From NCBI RefSeq assembly GCF_030265065.1, contig NC_080397.1:30201501-30265500 (forward strand): a stretch of 64,000 bases of DNA, given 5' to 3'. The notes beneath the pieces are model-generated. The model worked only from the letters and a program-made list of their open reading frames with translations. It was not told the origin of the DNA and did no database searches. The DNA comes from Corythoichthys intestinalis (lineage: Eukaryota > Chordata > Actinopteri > Syngnathiformes > Syngnathidae). Made by a program: the position numbers and the translations under genes. The stretch's first letter is position 1. Each line of letters begins with the position of its first letter. This document shows positions 58,840 through 64,000 of the stretch, piece by piece.

Positions 58840-59745
58840 AGATTATTCGCGATTCGGCCGTGGAAGATTCGAGAACGATTCACAAACATCCAAATTCCGA
58901 TTATTAAAATATGCAAAGTAAAGCGGAAGTACACAACACTCAGCGCGACGCGCGGTCTTCGGGACGGAACGGAGCGAGAGTAGCTAAACATCATGCTTCC
59001 CATTACCCGGCCCCTCGGGTAATGCCAATGCTCAACTCACGGCTCTAGCTCAACTCATGCAACGAGATAAAAAAAACACAACAACATACCTGACTGCTGC
59101 CGAAAAGCTGCTAGAAAAGTACATCCGTATAATGTTACGGTGGATATCATTTATATAGGACTAGATGCATTATATATTTGGTAGTGTTAGCAGCACATCT
59201 ACAAAAAGCTAGATGCAGTGGTTATAAACGGCCGCCATCTTAAAGCAGTACACTTCCCTGCAAGGCTGTTGTAGCGAACCTTCCAAGCAAACCTAATTAA
59301 CTTTTTATCTAAAATACTCCTAAATCGGTAAAATACTGAATTGAATCTATCCTTACAATAGTTTTAAAACTTTCACATGTCGAAAGTAGACAAAAGGGAA
59401 ATTATGGAATAATGGGAGCAATTTTAACAAATTTAATGGTTGATTCACAACATTAAATTAATTGAATGTAGTTTAAAGCTGCTGATACAGAATGGGGACT
59501 GGAGTTTTTTATTTAATGTTATTTTTGTATATTTGTTTACTGCTATATGTTAACTTGATAATGAAATAGTAGTGTGGTTTAGCCTGAGAGTATTTTTGAA
59601 CAATTTTGGAACTAATGTACAAAACATTAAAAAAATAAAATTAAAAAAAAAGAGAAAAATAAAGGAGGGGAGTGCATCAATAATCGTTTTATAATCGAAT
59701 CGGAGCCTCTGAAATGTAATCGTTATCGAATCGTTTGGTGCCCAA
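58840..59745. mobile_element. degenerate DNA transposon with GATTCG-rich ends
   Basis: The left part (ATTATTCGCGATTCGGCC, CGAGAACGATTCACAAACAT) and right part (ATAATCGAATCGGAGCCTCT, CGTTATCGAATCGTTTGGTG) resemble the two ends of a transposon common in teleosts. The middle includes GCTAGATGC...GCCATCTTAAAGCAGTACAC, also present upstream of both ZNF copies. No coding remains are recognised. Confidence 0.5.
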
Positions 59746-59749
59746 AATA

Positions 59750-60231
<482 letters not shown>

Positions 60232-60430
60232 TTTAAAATATTTTTTTTAAATACCAAAAATAGTCACCTGCCCTATCAAGGGTTAAGGGTGGTAGAGACA
60301 GGCACTACTAGCCCACCGAATTACGTCTTTTTTTCTTTTTCTTCTTTTTTCCCATATAGGCACTCAGGCGGTGTTAGTCCAAGTAAGGAGGGGAGTATGG
60401 GCCGGGCTCGGTTTTAGGTGGAGTTTGTCC

Positions 60431-60509
60431 TGATATAAATGAACTCCCTCTGCTTGCCGACCGCCCCTGTAAAGCTCGCACCTACACGTCTCTCCTTTCC
60501 AGCTTTACG
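60431..60509 (+). promoter_or_regulatory. anxa1: anxa1 TATA box and untranslated exon 1
   Basis: GATATAAAT at 60432-60440 is a plausible TATA box. About 25-30 bp further a start near 60465 would give a short non-coding exon ending at 60509 with a strong donor GTAAGT. Human ANXA1 also has a non-coding first exon. The start site is inferred. Confidence 0.6.
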
Positions 60510-61159
60510 GTAAGTCACGTTTCTTGTATAAACAATCGCAAGAATGTTGTCGAGCCTCTCCCTAGTCCTTTTAAATGCGCAGACGTTTGCTCGAAGTGCA
60601 TTAAAGTTCTGTCTCCATCGCGTTGTACGATCGACGTGGGTGTGGCCGGAAGGAAAGACGCTAGTTTTGTATTGTTAAGCTTTATGAACATTAGAAAGTT
60701 GCTGTGATTTTGCAGACAAATGTTCGTGCGACTTGTCTGACAAATACAAACAGCCAAATGCACACGTCCGTGTTAGTGGTAAACGTGGGTGTGGCCAGCC
60801 AGACTCCACTATTACCATCATGGAAAACCACCATCCTATGCAGTAATCAAGCTGTTTATGATTACAAACTGTGAAGGAAATCAGTTTAAAGTTGTACTTC
60901 AAATTTTGGTCCTCAATGTAGTTTCCTGATTTACGATGACTATTCAAACTGTTATCTATTAACTATACACCTCAGTGATAGATGTCCGATCCATTTAAAC
61001 TGGGTGGAATGCCTGTTAATGTTCATCTTCCAATGTACTAGGATAATTCACTGCCAGCCTCTCCTAGTCAAAATGCATTGGACGTCTAGCATCATCAATG
61101 GCAGCCAATAAGTTAATATTTGTCCAATATTTTTCCACTTCTTTGTCTTCACCCGACAG
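60510..61159. other. anxa1 intron 1
   Basis: Includes GTGGGTGTGGCC twice (60637, 60785) and, at about 60980-61110, a copy of the dispersed TGCATTGGACGTCTAG...CAATGGCAGCCAATAA repeat. Confidence 0.5.
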
Positions 61160-61185
61160 AGTCCTGCAGCCAGTCCTACTCCACC

Positions 61186-63768
61186 ATGTCTTTCATCAGA
61201 GAGTTTATGATGCAAACAGTCTATCTGGGCATGCCCGATGAGTCAGTAAGTCACTGTGCTTCTGTTCCAGTCGCTAAGGCCAACCACCATGTTTGTTCCT
61301 TTTTTTCTCTTCCTGTGGTATGCTCTGGTGGAAAGTTTTCCTGGCAGAGTTTAAAGAAAAGCAAAGAGGAGGGAACATAAGAAGATACTGAGGAGGGTGT
61401 TAAGTTTAAAAGTTTGGCAACAGAAGGGCGGGGCGGGGCCGAGAAATGAGACAGTTTAGAGAACTATTACATAAGACAAAGGGAGCATGGCTGATGGAGA
61501 TTTTCACTCCTTAAAACACAGAAAAGAAGAATTTCTATGTCTTGTGAGCGTGTGACTCAACAGAACAGGAATTTGGGCCCCTCCCTATCTAAAGTCCTCA
61601 AACAGTAGAATGCTGCTCACCATTCTCCTGCTCTTTGCACAAGGTTATCTCGCATCATCGTCAATGTTATCCCAGTACATGGTCTTCACTAACTTGTTAG
61701 TTCTGTTTGGGTCCTTGTGCTTTTTTGGAGCATACAGATTAAATATTTATGCCCTTTTACAGTAATGGTTAATGACTTGTTTTCAATAAAGATGAAGATC
61801 GGGATTAAAAATGGTAAAGGTGAAAGAAAAAACGTGTCCTTGTGTTCACCATGTGATGAAATTCAATATTTACCACTATTTAACATTGCCACTAAAACTA
61901 TTGTGTTGAATTATAGATCTTAAAAAACGAGGGGACCGTGAAGTCCTCGCCAAACTTCAGCGCCAGTGGTGATGCAGCAGTCTTGGACCAGGCCATTAAG
62001 GCAAAAGGTGATCTTAAAAATGCTTGTGCTGAATTGTTTGGTTATAGAAATGTGACAATTGGGAGAAAGAACAGTTCCCTTCTGCAGATTCACAGTACAA
62101 GTACAACTCGGCCATATTTTCTGTGAATTGCCACAGAAAGGCTGAAGATTCTTTATTAATATAACTGTATTTTTCTGACTATAAGGTACACCATTAATGA
62201 ATGAGTTCATTTTCATACATAGGGCACATTACTACATCAATGTACTGCAGTGCGTTTGTTCTCTAAATTCTACCATTGTAATTATTGTTTTATGGATGTG
62301 TGTCTTGAGCACTTTACTGGAGCAGTATAATATAGTTATGGAACAAAATAGGTTCAGAAAGACATACACCAGAATTCATACATAAATTGCAAAGGATTAT
62401 AACGCGCACTGTTCATTTTGAGGAAAATAAAGGATTTTAAGTTTTCCATGTAGTTAAAGAACAAACAAACAAACAAACAAAACATTAACTAACATTCACC
62501 CCACAGGCAACAGTTTCAAGTTTAATTGGAATGGATAGCTAAATATCCATGCTCATTAGATGCATTATAGTATAATTTATAATTCTAGTTGACGTTATGT
62601 TGTTTGTACAGGTGTGGATGAAAACACCATCATTGAAATACTGGTGAAGAGGAGCAATGAGCAAAGGCAGCAAATTAAAGAAGCTTACCAACAAGCTAGC
62701 GGAAAGGTAGGAAAATGCGCTCATTTACAAAATAATGCACACAGGTGAAAGAGGTGAGTTATTACTAATTTTTTTTTTTTTTTTAATTTTTGTGCACATA
62801 TTTGTGTGAGCCTTACCTCCAAAATTAGATTTTCTAGCTTGAAATGTGAATATTTTGAGGCAGACAAAAATTACATTGCAAAGCGTTTGGTTTTCATAGT
62901 CTGTTAAATTTGAGCAGATTCAATGTGAAACCAGGGGTCTTGATTCCTCCAGTATTTCATCAATGCCTAAGGTAAAAGACTATGCTTCTGTGTGGAGCCG
63001 TCGAGACCATGTGTGGTCATGTGGCTGAACAGCTTCGTTTGATTCATGCAGTGGAGTCAAATGTGGTTCCATTGAATGGGTGGAACAGAGTCATGTGACA
63101 GTGCCTAAGGAAGAAATCTTTCTGAAACACTGAAAAGAGAATTGATTGTGCAAGCAAAAAAGCTTGCATTCAAACTATTCTAACTTGTGCAGTTTATACA
63201 AAGTTATTTCAGTAAATATAGAACATTACTCACCATCTCTGCTTATGTTTAAAAAAAGAGGGGGGGGGGGCAACAGAAACATTCTCAGTTTTTCCGGTTG
63301 TATTCTTTTTCCTTGAAGCCTCTTGAGGCAGCACTGAAGAAGGCATTGAAGGGAGATTTAGAGGATGTGGTCATGGCTCTTCTGAAAACGCCAGCCCAGT
63401 ATGATGCCCAGCAACTGAAAATGGCCATGAAGGTACACATACACATATTGTTCCACACTCTTCCTCACAGACTCATTAGCCAAGGGGAACTGCTGCTGTT
63501 GCATTTTGGAGAACAACACTGTTTTAAGTCTTTTGCTCAAAGTCATTTGTTATGGCGCTCCGCCAACTTCCATGTATTCATGTTGGTTTGTCCCGTAGGA
63601 GTAATAAAGGTTGTTATGAAAGGCAGCTCATAAAAAGCACATCTGCATTCACCCCTTTCGTATAATTCATGTTTCAGGGGTTGGGAACAGATGAGGACAC
63701 CCTCGTTGAGATTTTGGCCTCTCGGACCAACATGGAGATTTTGGAAATAAAAAAGGCCTACAAGGAAG
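61186..63768 (+). CDS. anxa1: annexin A1, N-terminal coding exons, partial
   Basis: Annexin A1 is a calcium-dependent phospholipid-binding protein; its N-terminal tail controls membrane aggregation and anti-inflammatory signalling. Five coding exons are in the window: 61160-61245 (start ATG 61186, [20 protein letters not shown]), 61917-62007 ([14 protein letters not shown]...DQAIKAK), 62612-62706 (95 nt, [20 protein letters not shown]...), 63319-63432 (114 nt, [20 protein letters not shown]...) and 63678-63768 (91 nt, [20 protein letters not shown]...). The last three lengths equal those of human ANXA1, and GT-AG borders hold throughout. They make the tail, annexin repeat 1 (GVDE...) and the start of repeat 2 with its GLGTDED calcium-loop motif. 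The remaining repeats lie beyond the right edge. Teleosts have several anxa1 paralogs; which one this is cannot be told here. Confidence 0.93.
61246..61916. other. anxa1 intron 2
   Basis: No transposon or other feature recognised in 671 bp. Confidence 0.5.
62008..63318. other. anxa1 introns 3 and 4
   Basis: The two introns (62008-62611 and 62707-63318) are split by the exon at 62612-62706. An (AAAC)n tract at about 62462-62481 and a T-run near 62769-62784 are the only repeats seen. Confidence 0.5.
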
Positions 63769-64000
63769 GTAGGTGTGGCCAAATGTCAATTCTCGATCAT
63801 CAGTTTCATTCAACCATTATCAGGAAATACAAATTTTACAGCATATAGACTGTGCAAAAATGGTAGATACTAAAAGCTATAGTAGTTTTAATGACCCGTT
63901 TTACAGGAGTCATTTCGACATAGTAACAAAAAAAAAAAGAGTACAACACACTCGCAGTTACCAGTTAGCTCCAAAGTTAATTTCGATAAAATGTGTTTCT
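63769..64000. other. anxa1 intron 6, partial
   Basis: AT-rich intron sequence running off the window, nothing recognised. Confidence 0.4.

Noticed and set aside
58461-58985. CpG-containing stretch as a promoter of a further gene
   Set aside because: The sequence matches a common teleost transposon (GATTCG-rich ends, GCGCGACGCGCGG) rather than a host promoter, and no coding exon follows.

Overview
The window is vertebrate nuclear DNA from a ray-finned fish, most likely a percomorph teleost. Evidence for this is the intron-rich host genes with GT-AG splicing, teleost-type C2H2 zinc-finger genes, and a dense load of Tc1/mariner, hAT and PIF-Harbinger DNA transposons plus RTE- and L1/Tx1-type LINE pieces. 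I cannot name the species. Coordinates of exons come from reading splice sites and matching them to remembered family proteins; no alignment was run.

Layout. (1) 1-7960, minus strand: the first four coding exons of merlin (nf2); the rest of the gene lies left of the window. Its introns hold a 1.63 kb Tc1 element with 215-bp inverted ends, a ~131-bp degenerate tandem repeat and a GTGA microsatellite. (2) 8.4-23.6 kb: an accessory block. Two copies of a teleost zinc-finger (ZNF) gene 5' half flank a two-gene PIF-Harbinger element. The left ZNF copy has lost its fingers and reads in frame into the Harbinger MYB-like gene; the right copy keeps nine fingers but has a 2-nt frame break. The 6.3 kb intron of the MYB gene is a stack of nested elements. 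One is a 498-bp terminal-repeat retrotransposon in miniature (TRIM) whose identical LTRs each carry a tRNA-like A-box/B-box. (3) 23.6-26.2 kb: one hAT element nested inside another, both with recognisable 8-bp target duplications. (4) 27.3-39.9 kb: tmc1, 20 coding exons, 948 codons, plus strand. (5) 43.2-53.0 kb: tmc2, 20 coding exons, 945 codons, plus strand, one GC-AG intron. (6) 60.4-64.0 kb: promoter and first coding exons of an annexin A1 gene (anxa1), plus strand, running off the right edge.

How they fit together. tmc1 and tmc2 encode the pore-forming subunits of the hair-cell mechanotransduction channel. Here they sit head to tail, and 12 of the 14 middle exons have exactly the same length, as expected of a tandem duplication. 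In mammals TMC1 is linked to ANXA1 on one chromosome and TMC2 is elsewhere, so this locus looks like the ancestral neighbourhood with both paralogs still adjacent. nf2 encodes a membrane-cytoskeleton FERM protein and has no obvious functional tie to the TMC pair. The most unusual material is in the 10-23 kb block: the ZNF/MYB junction, the apparently intact Harbinger gene pair, and the TRIM with a pol III-like box inside its LTR.
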